Source: Aggregatilinea lenta
GTDB taxonomy: Bacteria; Chloroflexota; Anaerolineae; Aggregatilineales; Aggregatilineaceae
Length of the DNA: 64,000 nucleotides
Reading direction: 5' to 3'
Assembly: GCF_003569045.1 (NCBI RefSeq)
Contig: NZ_BFCB01000002.1
Coordinates: forward strand, 186,001 to 250,000
Numbering within the stretch: the stretch's first letter is position 1; the number at the start of each line of letters is the position of its first letter. A program made the translations under genes and the position numbers. The notes under the pieces are model-generated. The model was not told where the DNA came from and did no database searches. It was given only the letters and a program-made list of their open reading frames with translations. Shown piece by piece: positions 43,243-52,480 of the stretch.

Positions 43243-43960
43243 GAGCGGCTTCCTCTCCCAGGTACGCATCAATAACAGCTCTATTCTGAACAACTGCTTG
43301 TGGCTCACCCTCGGCAATCTTCTCGCCCTGATAGATCACCACGATGCGATCGGCCAGCGACATAATCACTTTCATGACATGTTCCACCAACAACAACGCA
43401 ATGCCTTGTTGGCTGATCTGGCGCACCAGCTCAATCATCTCATCCGTTTCCTTTGGCCTTAACCCAGCCATTGCCTCGTCCAGCAAGATCATTTTTGGGC
43501 CAGTAGCCAACACCTTCGCTATCTCCAGCCGTTTCCGGCCTGCCACTGACAGGCCGCCAGCCAGTTGCTCGGACATACTGCCCATCCTCAGAAATTCCAG
43601 GGTTTCATGGGCCTTTTGCTGCGCTTCCTGCTTGTTATTGGTGCGGTTATAAGCGCCAACAATGACATTGTCCAACACGCTGAGCTGTGGGAAAGGTTTG
43701 ACGACCTGAAAGGTGCGGGTCAAACCCAATTTGCATATCTGGTCGGGTCTGCGCTTGGTTATATTCTGGCCATTAAAAATAACCTGACCTTCGTCTGGTT
43801 TGTAGTAGCCAGAAATCATGTTGAAAGCGGTTGTTTTCCCGGCGCCATTAGGACCGATCATGCCTAATATTTCGCCCTGATTCACGCTCAAGCTCAAATC
43901 ATTTACGGCCACCAGGCCGCCAAATCGTTTGGTTATGTTGCGTACTTCGAGCAATGGCAT
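43229..43960 (-). CDS. livG: ABC transporter ATPase LivG
   Basis: This 243-residue ATPase has the LivG start LEVRNITKRFGGLVAVNDLSL, Walker A GPNGAGKTT, a slightly degenerate signature (LSVAGRKRLEIAKVL) and Walker B MILLDEAMAGLRP. Family members often have LSYGQQR at the signature, so the SVAGRKR form is a normal subgroup variant. It pairs with LivF. Confidence 0.92.
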   Translation of the reverse strand: MPLLEVRNITKRFGGLVAVNDLSLSVNQGEILGMIGPNGAGKTTAFNMISGYYKPDEGQVIFNGQNITKRRPDQICKLGLTRTFQVVKPFPQLSVLDNVIVGAYNRTNNKQEAQQKAHETLEFLRMGSMSEQLAGGLSVAGRKRLEIAKVLATGPKMILLDEAMAGLRPKETDEMIELVRQISQQGIALLLVEHVMKVIMSLADRIVVIYQGEKIAEGEPQAVVQNRAVIDAYLGEEAAHAAS

Positions 43961-43972
43961 TGTCGTCTAATC

Positions 43973-45025
43973 CTATTCGTTGGTTCTCGTTACGCGGCGC
44001 TGCAATTTGAGGAAGGCTTTGTGTAGTACGCCCGTTACACCACGCGGCATCAGCAGGACCACCAGGATGAGAAACGAACCATAAACGATCAGCGTCATGC
44101 CGCTGCGTCCACCGGACAGCGTGCCTCGGACAAATTCAGCCAACGGTTTATTGAGAATACCACCCAGAACCGGCCCGGCCAGACTGCCCAACCCGCCAAT
44201 GATAGGGGCCGCCATCATGATTTCCACATTTAGCCCCAAATCAAACACCTGCGGCGGTTCGATGTAGGTCACATACATCATGTAGAATCCGCCACCAACC
44301 CCAGCCATCGCTGCGCCAATGACGAGTGCCAGCGTATTGTAGTGTGAGGTGTTAACGCCTAATGCCGACGCTGCTGCCTCATCTTCACGGATGGCAATGA
44401 AATATTTACCCATTTTGGACTGGTAAATGAAGTATTGCACCAGGACGCCGATGGTCGTCAGCACCAAAATGATGTAGAGGTAAGGCTCCTTGGAACTGAA
44501 GATCATTTTACTAAAACCAGCGTCCCTGAGTGACAAGCCCATGCCGACGGCCCCGCCGACATACTCCCATTTGAGAAAAAAGGTCTTCATAGCCACCATC
44601 AGGGCGATGGTAAACAGCGCAAAGTAGTCCATCTTCAGGCCATACCGCAGCGCAATAAATGCCACAACGCGGCCCAGCAAACCGGCCACTACCCCACCGG
44701 CAAGGATGCCTACCCACGGCGTAATCCCATACGTGTTATTCAGCACAACGGTCGTGTAGGCGCCAACCGCCAAAAATATGATATGGGCGATGACCAACTG
44801 CCCCGAAAAACCGGCGACGATGTTCCAGGAAATGCCGGTAAAAATGTACAGCGTGGTGAGGACCATGATGCCCATGTAGTAGGGCGATTCGACAAACAGC
44901 GACACCACACCGATCAATGCCAGTACGACAAGGCTGATCAGCAGTTGGATTTGATCCCAATCACCTAATAGTTGTCGCAGCCAACTGCGCCGGGATACCC
45001 CTAAAGTCTTGGTTGATAGTTCCAC
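43973..45025 (-). CDS. livM: ABC transporter permease LivM
   Basis: This 350-residue membrane protein has about nine to ten helices and the LivM signature GMYVTYIEPPQVF-like region (FYMMYVTYIEPPQVFDLGLNV), followed by GGLGSLAGPVLGGI. The start is a GTG at 45025 with AAGGGG upstream. It forms the permease dimer with LivH. Confidence 0.92.
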   Translation of the reverse strand: MELSTKTLGVSRRSWLRQLLGDWDQIQLLISLVVLALIGVVSLFVESPYYMGIMVLTTLYIFTGISWNIVAGFSGQLVIAHIIFLAVGAYTTVVLNNTYGITPWVGILAGGVVAGLLGRVVAFIALRYGLKMDYFALFTIALMVAMKTFFLKWEYVGGAVGMGLSLRDAGFSKMIFSSKEPYLYIILVLTTIGVLVQYFIYQSKMGKYFIAIREDEAAASALGVNTSHYNTLALVIGAAMAGVGGGFYMMYVTYIEPPQVFDLGLNVEIMMAAPIIGGLGSLAGPVLGGILNKPLAEFVRGTLSGGRSGMTLIVYGSFLILVVLLMPRGVTGVLHKAFLKLQRRVTRTNE

Positions 45026-45027
45026 GA

Positions 45028-45909
45028 CTATATCCCCTTCTTTTTGCCAAAGAGGCCAGACGGCTTGAACAGCAGGATGAGGATGAACACGAGCATGCTG
45101 GCAATGATTTTTACGTCGCCGCCAAAATAGAACCCGGCAAATGCTTCAACAAGGCCAATAATCAAGCCGCCAATAAATGCGCCAATAAAGTTACCCATGG
45201 TTCCCAAAACAACGACGACGAAGGCCGTTACGGCGAAGGTTTGGCCCACGGTAGGGATCATCCGATAGTTCGGGGTCAGGAGAGAACCGCCAACAGCCGT
45301 CACTGCTACGCCCAGACCAAATGTGAGCATGTAGATAGACTTCACGTTAATCCCCATGAGCAGTGCCCCACTCCGGGATTGGGAAACGGCCCGGATCGCG
45401 GCCCCTGTGCGGGTCTTCTGCAAGAACATGTAGAGAACCAACGAGATGATCATCGCTGCAAAAAAAGCCACCGTGCGCGGCACGCTGAAGCGTATCCCCT
45501 GATATACAAACACTTCTGTCTCGTAAGAAACGCGCACGACGCGAGGTTGGGCCGTCCAGAAAAACTGCACCAGACCGGTGATGAGTGTCGAAACGCCCAG
45601 CAACAAAATAATCTGGTTAAGCGGGTGTGCATCCAAAACCCGGTTTACCAGTCCCCACTGAATCACCGCCCCCAGGACAAAAATGAGTAGGGCCGAAATG
45701 GGGAGAGACAGGTACGGGTCCAGCCCTAAAAGATCGAACGCCCAATAAGAGACGTACATTCCCAACATCAGGAATTCACCATGGGCAAAGTTCAAGATAA
45801 GCATCACGCCATAAATCAAAGTTAAACCAATTGCAACCAGCGCATAGATCGCTCCCGTAAAGAGCCCATTTACGATGGTTTGCAGGAATATATCAGTCGT
45901 CATAGTCAT
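45028..45909 (-). CDS. livH: ABC transporter permease LivH
   Basis: This 293-residue membrane protein has the family's N-terminal NGLFTGAIYALVAIGLTLIYG and the GILFSVLALVV-like core with AIRAVSQSRSGALLMGIN. It ends 2 nt before livM begins. The upstream neighbour is an RbsC-type permease of a different transporter class, and both systems are transcribed in the same direction behind one binding protein. Confidence 0.92.
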   Translation of the reverse strand: MTMTTDIFLQTIVNGLFTGAIYALVAIGLTLIYGVMLILNFAHGEFLMLGMYVSYWAFDLLGLDPYLSLPISALLIFVLGAVIQWGLVNRVLDAHPLNQIILLLGVSTLITGLVQFFWTAQPRVVRVSYETEVFVYQGIRFSVPRTVAFFAAMIISLVLYMFLQKTRTGAAIRAVSQSRSGALLMGINVKSIYMLTFGLGVAVTAVGGSLLTPNYRMIPTVGQTFAVTAFVVVVLGTMGNFIGAFIGGLIIGLVEAFAGFYFGGDVKIIASMLVFILILLFKPSGLFGKKKGI

Positions 45910-45935
45910 AGGAGTGCCTTCCGGACGTTATCCTT

Positions 45936-46940
45936 TTAGCGGCTCAAAAGATATTGGCGGAATCCCTGCAATGCGGTGGCAAAAACCAAAACAGTCCCTT
46001 GCATCGCATATTGCCAATGAATCGACAAACCCAGCACGACCACCAGGTTCAGGAGCATAATGAGCAAAGCCACGCCAGCAGCCGTACCGAACATATTTCC
46101 GCGCCCACCTGTGAACGTGGTGCCGCCAACAACGGCTGCCGCAATGGAGTTCATGTTGTAGTCACCGCCGAGCCGCAGATCCACATAACCGATGTAGCCG
46201 CTCAACAGCAAGCCACCCAAAAGCGCCAAGACGGAACAGGCCACATGGGCCGAAATCAGAACCCAATCCACGTTAACACCAGCATAGCGAGCAGCGCCTG
46301 GATTGCCTCCTACCGCATAAACCCACCGGCCAAACCGGGTGTAGCGCAGCACAAAAATGACGATGGCGTTGACAACTAACCAGACGAGCAAGGCCGCCGG
46401 GATAGGACCAATCGATTCTATGCTCATTGACCGCAGCAAATTGGGGACCGTACCGCTGGCCTGCCCCTTGGTGTAAGCCAGCCGCGCCCCACCAACGAAG
46501 ACAAGCATGCCAAACGTCGCTACGAACGGCGGCACATGGCGTTTGGCCACTAAAAAACCGTTGGCCAACCCTATCAGCGCGGCAATGCCAACGGCTTCCA
46601 CCAGCGAAATGGCGATGGAGTTACCGGATTCTGTCTGCACCACAATCACAGCACCCAAAGCCAACACAGCGCTCACGGACATATCGATGGAGCGGTTCAA
46701 CAGAACCAGGGTTTGCCCTATGGTCACGACGCCCAGTACAGCGATCTGGATGGAGACAGTTTTCAAGTTAGCCGAAGTGAAAAAAGCCGGTGCAAAGATG
46801 GCGGCAGCGATCATAACCACCACAATCATGATAGGAGCAGCCCATTGTCCAGCCAAGTCTACCGCGCGCACCAAGCGGGGTGTTGGCCGGAAGCCAGAGA
46901 ATAGGGTGAACTTCTTAGGAGTGAAAGTTGGGTTATTCAT
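45936..46940 (-). CDS. RbsC-type ABC permease 2
   Basis: This 334-residue permease of the ribose/xylose/purine-nucleoside (BPD_transp_2) group has ~10 helices. Signatures are GQTLVLLNRSIDMSVSAVLAL, VGIAALIGLANGFLVAKRHVPPFVATFG and AAAVVGGTTFTGGRGN. Its ATG overlaps the stop of the other RbsC-type gene (ATGA). It forms a heterodimer with that protein and is energised by the RbsA-type ATPase. Confidence 0.9.
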   Translation of the reverse strand: MNNPTFTPKKFTLFSGFRPTPRLVRAVDLAGQWAAPIMIVVVMIAAAIFAPAFFTSANLKTVSIQIAVLGVVTIGQTLVLLNRSIDMSVSAVLALGAVIVVQTESGNSIAISLVEAVGIAALIGLANGFLVAKRHVPPFVATFGMLVFVGGARLAYTKGQASGTVPNLLRSMSIESIGPIPAALLVWLVVNAIVIFVLRYTRFGRWVYAVGGNPGAARYAGVNVDWVLISAHVACSVLALLGGLLLSGYIGYVDLRLGGDYNMNSIAAAVVGGTTFTGGRGNMFGTAAGVALLIMLLNLVVVLGLSIHWQYAMQGTVLVFATALQGFRQYLLSR

Positions 46941-47938
46941 AGTGCTCCCAATCTCTTGGATTTGTAAGCAGCCACAGCAACCAGGACAATCACCCCTAAG
47001 ACCAACTGCTGGTAGAAGATGTTGACCTGCACCAGATTAAAAAAGTTCGACAACAGCGTGAGGAGAAGCACTCCCCCCAGTGTGCCGAAGACAGATCCCC
47101 GCCCACCGTACAGACTGATTCCCCCCACAGCCGAAGCCACGATGGCCTGGAAAGTCATGCCTTCGGCGGCGTTGGGATCGCCTACACCAGTACGAGACAG
47201 AAGAAATAGGCCCGCTAACGCCGCAAAAGCAGAACTCAGCATATACGCCAACACGACGCTGCGATTCACCCGGATGGCCGAAAGCTTGGCAACCTGCGGT
47301 GAGCCACCTACGGCATAAATCTTGCGTCCCGGACGTGATTGGGTGGTAAAGAGCCAAGCTGCCAGCCAAACCAATGCCATCACAATCACATTGACAGGAA
47401 TTATGCCAACCTTGGCATCATAGATTTGGAGGTAGGCATCGGGTATCCCGCGAATGGGCGTGGTGGAGATAGCGAGGTTAATGCCCCTCAACACGAAGGA
47501 AACGCCAAAGGTGATGATGAAGGGGACGGCATTGGTTCGAGTGATCAGCAGACCATTCAGCCCGCCCAGGACGATGCCCATCGCCGTGCCTAGCAGCCAC
47601 AGCGGGATGATCAAATCAGGATTGCTATCATACGCCGCAAAAATGGTCGCAACCGTCAGCCCGACCAACCGGGACACTTGCTCCTGGGAAATGTCCATGC
47701 CGCCGGTTAAGAGAACCGCCGTCTGCCCTATCGCCAGCAAGCCCAACACAACCGACTGCCGCAGAATGTTGATCATATTCTGCGTGGTCAGGAACTTATC
47801 CGAGAAATACGAGCCGGTTACAATCAGCAGCAAAATGAAAAAATAGATCAACAGGACGGTGCCGTTGTTACGAGCAAATGCCAACCACCGCCGCGAAGAT
47901 GCCCTCTCACTTCTAACAGTAACTTCAGCTATAGCCAT
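46937..47938 (-). CDS. RbsC-type ABC permease 1
   Basis: This 333-residue permease has GQTAVLLTGGMDISQEQVSRL, GLNGLLITRTNAVPFIITFG and AVGGISLYGGRGSVFGTLGG. A GGAGGG sequence precedes the ATG. Two non-identical permeases with one double ATPase is the layout of YtfT/YjfF-like and nucleoside importers, rather than of the RbsC homodimer. Confidence 0.9.
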   Translation of the reverse strand: MAIAEVTVRSERASSRRWLAFARNNGTVLLIYFFILLLIVTGSYFSDKFLTTQNMINILRQSVVLGLLAIGQTAVLLTGGMDISQEQVSRLVGLTVATIFAAYDSNPDLIIPLWLLGTAMGIVLGGLNGLLITRTNAVPFIITFGVSFVLRGINLAISTTPIRGIPDAYLQIYDAKVGIIPVNVIVMALVWLAAWLFTTQSRPGRKIYAVGGSPQVAKLSAIRVNRSVVLAYMLSSAFAALAGLFLLSRTGVGDPNAAEGMTFQAIVASAVGGISLYGGRGSVFGTLGGVLLLTLLSNFFNLVQVNIFYQQLVLGVIVLVAVAAYKSKRLGAL

Positions 47939-47981
47939 ATTTGCCCTCCGGCTATGGTAAAACGCTTTTCAGCAAGAGCCG

Positions 47982-49511
47982 CTATTGATGTGTCGCCGTC
48001 GCCAGATGCATAATCGCTTCTTCCGAAGCCTCCGCACGCGAAATCTCACCGGCCATCCGTCCCTCATGCAGCACCAAAATACGGTCACTCATCCCCAGCA
48101 GTTCCGGCAAATCCGAGGACACCATGATAATGCCAACGCCTTGCCGGGCAATTTCCCGCATGCGCATGTAAATCTCCGCTTTTGCGCCCACATCAATACC
48201 GCGCGTCGGCTCATCAAAGACAATCACCTTGGGCTGGGCCATCAACCATTTGGCCAGAACGACCTTTTGTTGATTGCCGCCGCTCAAATTGCCGGACGCC
48301 AGCTCCGGTTGGGGCGGTCGAACGCCCAGGTCCTGGATAGCCGAAAGTACCGGATTCCGTTCATTGCGTTTGAGGATTATCCGCCATTTTTCTAACCGGG
48401 ATAGGTTCGGCAGGGTAATGTTGAATCGGTTGCTTTGATCCAAAATCAGGCCATATGCCTTGCGGTCTTCCGGAATTAAAACGACACCAGCGCGAGCGGC
48501 CCTCGCCGGTGTCATCCGGGCAGCCTGTCCAAAATAGATGATTTCGCCGCATGTAATCTTGGCCAGCCCCACCAGGGCGCGGGCAATGGTGGTGCGCCCG
48601 CTTCCTCCCAGCCCGGCCAGCCCGACAATTTCTCCACCCCGCACCTGAAAGTTAATATCAAAAACCGTATTCTCAATGCACAAATCACGGATTTCGAGCA
48701 AAACCTTTCCCGGTTCTGCCGCCATATCCACTGATGGATACATATCCGTCAGTTCACGACCGACCATCAACCGGACCAGCTCATCCTCATTGGTCTCCGA
48801 AACCTGTTTTGTCGCCATCGTCTGGCCGTCCTTCAAAACCGTTACCCGGTCGGCCAGCTCAAAGATTTCATTGAGGCGATGTGAAATGTAGATGATGCCG
48901 TGACCCTCGCTGCGCAAAGCGCGGATAACTTCAAAAAGACGGTTCAGGTCGCGGCTGGGCAGCACGGCTGACGGCTCATCCATAATCAGGATGCGGGCAT
49001 TGATGGCAAGCGCTTTCGCAATCTCGACGAGCTGTTGTTCGCCAACGGTGAGATCCTTGACCAGCGCGTTAGGATCAATGTGGTTGTGCGCGCCTAAACG
49101 CTCCAGCAATGCGTATGCTTGTTTGGCCCGTTCCCTGGTGTTGATCAATCCCCAGGGTCTCATGGGCGGAGTCGTCAAGAAGATGTTCTCGGCGACCGAC
49201 ATATCCTGTAAAAGATTGAATTCCTGGTAGACGACTGCTATACCAAGCTGGCGAGCCTGTTCTGGAGACAGCACATCATATTCGGCGTTCCCGACACTGA
49301 TCGTGCCTTTATCGGGCGAATATGCGCCCGTGATCATCTTAATCAGGGTCGATTTACCGGCTCCGTTTTCACCCACAAGGGCATGCACTTCGCCCGCACG
49401 CAGGTCAAACGAAACACCAGCCAGAGCATGAATACCACTAAAGGTTTTGTGAATGTCGTTCAGAGCCAGGATGGTATTCGCAGGGTCAGTTGAGCTTGTG
49501 GGTTCAGCCAT
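47982..49511 (-). CDS. RbsA-type duplicated ABC ATPase
   Basis: This 509-residue protein has two ATPase domains. The first has Walker A GENGAGKST, a variant signature LTVGEQQLVEIAKAL and Walker B ILIMDEPSAVLP. The second has the typical altered Walker A GLGGSGRTT, a full signature LSGGNQQKV and VIVFDEPTRGIDVG. It drives the two RbsC-type permeases. It lies downstream of the two-headed binding protein gene across a 308-nt gap with a strong hairpin. Confidence 0.92.
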   Translation of the reverse strand: MAEPTSSTDPANTILALNDIHKTFSGIHALAGVSFDLRAGEVHALVGENGAGKSTLIKMITGAYSPDKGTISVGNAEYDVLSPEQARQLGIAVVYQEFNLLQDMSVAENIFLTTPPMRPWGLINTRERAKQAYALLERLGAHNHIDPNALVKDLTVGEQQLVEIAKALAINARILIMDEPSAVLPSRDLNRLFEVIRALRSEGHGIIYISHRLNEIFELADRVTVLKDGQTMATKQVSETNEDELVRLMVGRELTDMYPSVDMAAEPGKVLLEIRDLCIENTVFDINFQVRGGEIVGLAGLGGSGRTTIARALVGLAKITCGEIIYFGQAARMTPARAARAGVVLIPEDRKAYGLILDQSNRFNITLPNLSRLEKWRIILKRNERNPVLSAIQDLGVRPPQPELASGNLSGGNQQKVVLAKWLMAQPKVIVFDEPTRGIDVGAKAEIYMRMREIARQGVGIIMVSSDLPELLGMSDRILVLHEGRMAGEISRAEASEEAIMHLATATHQ

Positions 49512-49819
49512 TTTTATCTTTCAGTCTATGTAACAAAGAATTAGAGGTCTCCCTGGCAAGTGTTATTGGCGAAACGGAGCCAGGGACGACTATGGTTCGG
49601 GGGAGACATGACGAACCAACTGGCTCAAGGTGGGTGGTTTTGTCCACCTGACCAACCACATTTGGTCGACTGAAGGAGTCTTTTTCTTGTATCCTCCTGA
49701 CAACACTTGAGCCGGAGAATACGGACCGGAAACAACCACCTAAGCCTTAATAAACAGGGAAGAGGTTCCCTGCCAAGCTGACGGCTTGGCAGGGAACAGA
49801 AACCTACTGTACCTGTTGG
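49512..49819. other. 308-nt gap between binding protein and ATPase genes
   Basis: No gene is seen. The gap contains the strong hairpin at 49765-49797 and a weaker GGTGG/CCACC pairing near 49630-49655. It is presumably part of the operon transcript. Confidence 0.5.
49765..49797 (-). terminator. Perfect 14-bp hairpin after the binding protein gene
   Basis: The arms GTTCCCTGCCAAGC and GCTTGGCAGGGAAC are exact, with a 5-nt loop. Such structures after binding-protein genes commonly stabilise or partly terminate the message, giving more binding protein than transporter. No T-run of usable length follows, so it is an attenuator or stabiliser rather than a full stop. Confidence 0.6.
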
Positions 49820-52180
49820 CTACTTGCGTTCAAAACCACCATCAATGTAGCTTTGGACATCAACTGCTGCGGGTGGAATGAAGTCGTCGTTCAGTTCAGG
49901 TACATACCACTGCAGGAAATCGCTGTTGTCGTAGGGTTCAGCGCCATCCATCAACGTACGGAGGCTGATGAACTTGGTGACTGGCTTGCCCTGCAGAATG
50001 TCAACTGCCGCTTGCAGGCAATACCGTGACATTGAGGGCGGATCCGGCGAGCCAACGAATTCGTAGTTATATTCTTCGGCCAAACGGAGGAACCCATTGG
50101 GCACGTTGACCATGGCAAACTTGGGCGGTTCAACACTGGCATCTTCGAAAGCCAGGGCCGCACCCAGAGCCATTTCACCACCGCCGGCCCACACCCCATC
50201 AATTTCCGGGTGGGCGGCCATGATGGCTTCCATCTTCTGCTTCGCCGTAGCGATGTTCCACTGTGCGTATTCCGTGGCGATGATCTCAATGCCGGGGTAC
50301 TGGCTGAGGGCGTCCAACGCTGCCGCCTGCCAGGTTTCGGTGGAGTCCACACCGGCGATACCGTTGAAGACCACGACTTTTCCTTCGCCGCCCATCAGTT
50401 CGGCCAGACCAACGCCGGACTTGTAGGCAACTTCGTAGAAGTCAACGTCGATACGGGTGGTGAAATCGTCACCTTCGATCCCGTTGGCGCACAGGATGAC
50501 CGGGATTCCTTCCTGGATAGCGCGACGGATGACGGTGGTAGAGGCGGCGCGACCCAGCGGCTCGACGACAATCGCGTCCGGCTGCTGCACGATGAAGTTT
50601 TCGATGTCGCTGATCTGCTGGTTGGCATCGTTGGTGACGGCGGTGAGCACCGGCTGCGCCAGGATGCCTTCTTCTACCAGTTGATCGCCGTACGCGGAGA
50701 TGGTGACGTTGTAGGTGTTGCCCCAGCCGTTGCTGGCGTCCTGCTGCGACACGGCGATGACGTACGGGCCGTCTTTCTTGTACTGGGACGTATCCACTTC
50801 GGTGGCCATGTCGGCCAGGATAGCCTGCGAGTAGTCAGAGCTGAGCGCGGCTGCATTAACCTCATCACTGTTGAGGTAGGCCATGAGATCCGACGTCGGC
50901 GCAGACTGTGCTGATTCGGTAGCCTGCGTGATCGGTGCGCCTTCGATGGGGCCATCGCGGTCATCCCAACCGGGGACCGGCCACACCACTTCAGCCGCAG
51001 CCAGGTCTTCCGGCCACACAGCAACCATCTGGCCGTTCTGCCACTGCGCGATCACCGTGGCAGCCTGTTCCAACCGGCCTTTTTCGTCGAAGGAAACTTC
51101 GGGCCACTGGAAGCCCCATTTGCCCTCACCGTCGGTGAACGTCGTGGTGCGCAGCGTTTCGGCCAGCACCTTGGGGTCGGTGGAGCAAGCGGCTTCCAGA
51201 GCATCGGCCAGGAGCCACGTAGAAGCATAGGTCGTGTTGTACGTGCCGCCCAGATCCTGCCCGGTGTATTCCTTGAAGCGCGCCTTCAGGTCTTCGCTGA
51301 CGTTCAGGGCGCTCACAGGGGCAAAGTCCTGGGTGATGATGAGGCCGTCCGCCACATCCGCGCCTGCTTCGTCGAGGAAGAAGGTGCTGCCGAAACCGGA
51401 ACCGAGGGAGATCATCCCCATCTTGGGATAGTAGCCCTGTTCCTTGGCCTGCTTGGCGAGCTGGGGAGCCTGATTGTTCCCGAGCACGAACCACACATCC
51501 GGGTCCGCGGACTTGACGCGCAGGATGGTGTCGGTGAAGTCCTGAGCGTTGCCTTCGTAGGTGAAGCTCGCCAGCAGCTCGATGCCTTCGGTTTCGATGC
51601 CGTGCTTCCAGGCCTCTTCAACTTCAGCGCCAAAGGTGAAGTTGGGGACCGTGATCACAGCCGTTTGCGCGCCCATCGACTTCGCCCAGGCGACGTCGTC
51701 AGCACCCCAACCCTGCAGGGTGGATACCGTCTGGAACACGTACTTCAGACCGCGATCGGTCACCGTACCGTCGAGGGCGTTGGGGACGATATAGGGCACT
51801 TCGTGCTGCTCGGCGATTTCCGAAGCGGGCAGAGTCGTGCCGCTAAGAGCGGAGCCCATGACCGCCACAACGCCTTCCTGCGTGATGAGGCGTTCCATTT
51901 CGGAGTTACCGGCTGCGGCCTTGCCTTCGGTGTCGCCCTTTACCAGTTCGAGCTGGGCGCCACCCAGGCAGGCGATACCGCCAGCCGCGTTGATTTCATC
52001 AATGGCCATCTGGTGTGACAGGATATAAGGATCGCCAGCCCAACCGGCATCGGCGCCGGTCAACGGATACAGAGCGCCAACTTTGATGACCTGAGGATCT
52101 TGTGCGGCAACGCTGCCGGTGAAGGGCAGAACCATGCTGGCGATCAGTAATAATGCAATGAGGCTTCGTTTTTGCAACAT
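49820..52180 (-). CDS. Two-headed substrate-binding protein (LivK-type fused to RbsB-type)
   Basis: This 786-residue exported protein is translated from the ATG at 52180, directly after AGGAGG; a longer frame starts inside this ribosome site. After a signal peptide (RSLIALLLIASMVLPFTGSVAAQ) come two complete periplasmic binding modules. Residues ~30-415 are a Leu/Ile/Val-binding (Peripla_BP_6) type: IKVGALYPLTGADAGWAGD, LVKGDTEGKAAAGNSEMERL, DADFGTT-like AVITVPNFTFGAEV. Residues ~470-740 are a ribose-binding (Peripla_BP_4) type: GPYVIAVSQQDASNGWGNTY, QQISDIENFIVQQPDAIVVEP. Normal proteins carry one module (330-400 residues). It heads genes for an RbsA/C/C transporter and a LivHMGF transporter, so one protein may serve both. 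Confidence 0.9.
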   Translation of the reverse strand: MLQKRSLIALLLIASMVLPFTGSVAAQDPQVIKVGALYPLTGADAGWAGDPYILSHQMAIDEINAAGGIACLGGAQLELVKGDTEGKAAAGNSEMERLITQEGVVAVMGSALSGTTLPASEIAEQHEVPYIVPNALDGTVTDRGLKYVFQTVSTLQGWGADDVAWAKSMGAQTAVITVPNFTFGAEVEEAWKHGIETEGIELLASFTYEGNAQDFTDTILRVKSADPDVWFVLGNNQAPQLAKQAKEQGYYPKMGMISLGSGFGSTFFLDEAGADVADGLIITQDFAPVSALNVSEDLKARFKEYTGQDLGGTYNTTYASTWLLADALEAACSTDPKVLAETLRTTTFTDGEGKWGFQWPEVSFDEKGRLEQAATVIAQWQNGQMVAVWPEDLAAAEVVWPVPGWDDRDGPIEGAPITQATESAQSAPTSDLMAYLNSDEVNAAALSSDYSQAILADMATEVDTSQYKKDGPYVIAVSQQDASNGWGNTYNVTISAYGDQLVEEGILAQPVLTAVTNDANQQISDIENFIVQQPDAIVVEPLGRAASTTVIRRAIQEGIPVILCANGIEGDDFTTRIDVDFYEVAYKSGVGLAELMGGEGKVVVFNGIAGVDSTETWQAAALDALSQYPGIEIIATEYAQWNIATAKQKMEAIMAAHPEIDGVWAGGGEMALGAALAFEDASVEPPKFAMVNVPNGFLRLAEEYNYEFVGSPDPPSMSRYCLQAAVDILQGKPVTKFISLRTLMDGAEPYDNSDFLQWYVPELNDDFIPPAAVDVQSYIDGGFERK

Positions 52181-52480
52181 TTTTCCTCCTGTTAAGGAAA
52201 GCAAAATAACATGCAGTTGTGACGTGCTATTAAAGAAGATTTGAATGCGACTCCTTTTTTACTAGTGTCCTTGTTAAGGACCGCCAGATGAAAACGGGTG
52301 ACACGCGATGAAACACTCTGCACGAAATGGCGACAATGGAGCTGTGATGCAGGCTTTGAACAGACTATCAAAATCAAATGCAATCGATGAGACTCAATGC
52401 AGTTGCGTAAAACAACCGCCGCTGGTTATCTATGGTGATTTCGGCAAGTCAAACGAAACGTTCCGTGTCCTTGTCAAACC
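52181..52480. other. 300-nt promoter gap of the transport operon
   Basis: No gene is seen. The gap separates the racemase stop from the binding-protein start. I saw no 11-nt-period repeats like those at P1-P3, so this operon may have a different promoter or be read through from upstream. Confidence 0.4.
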
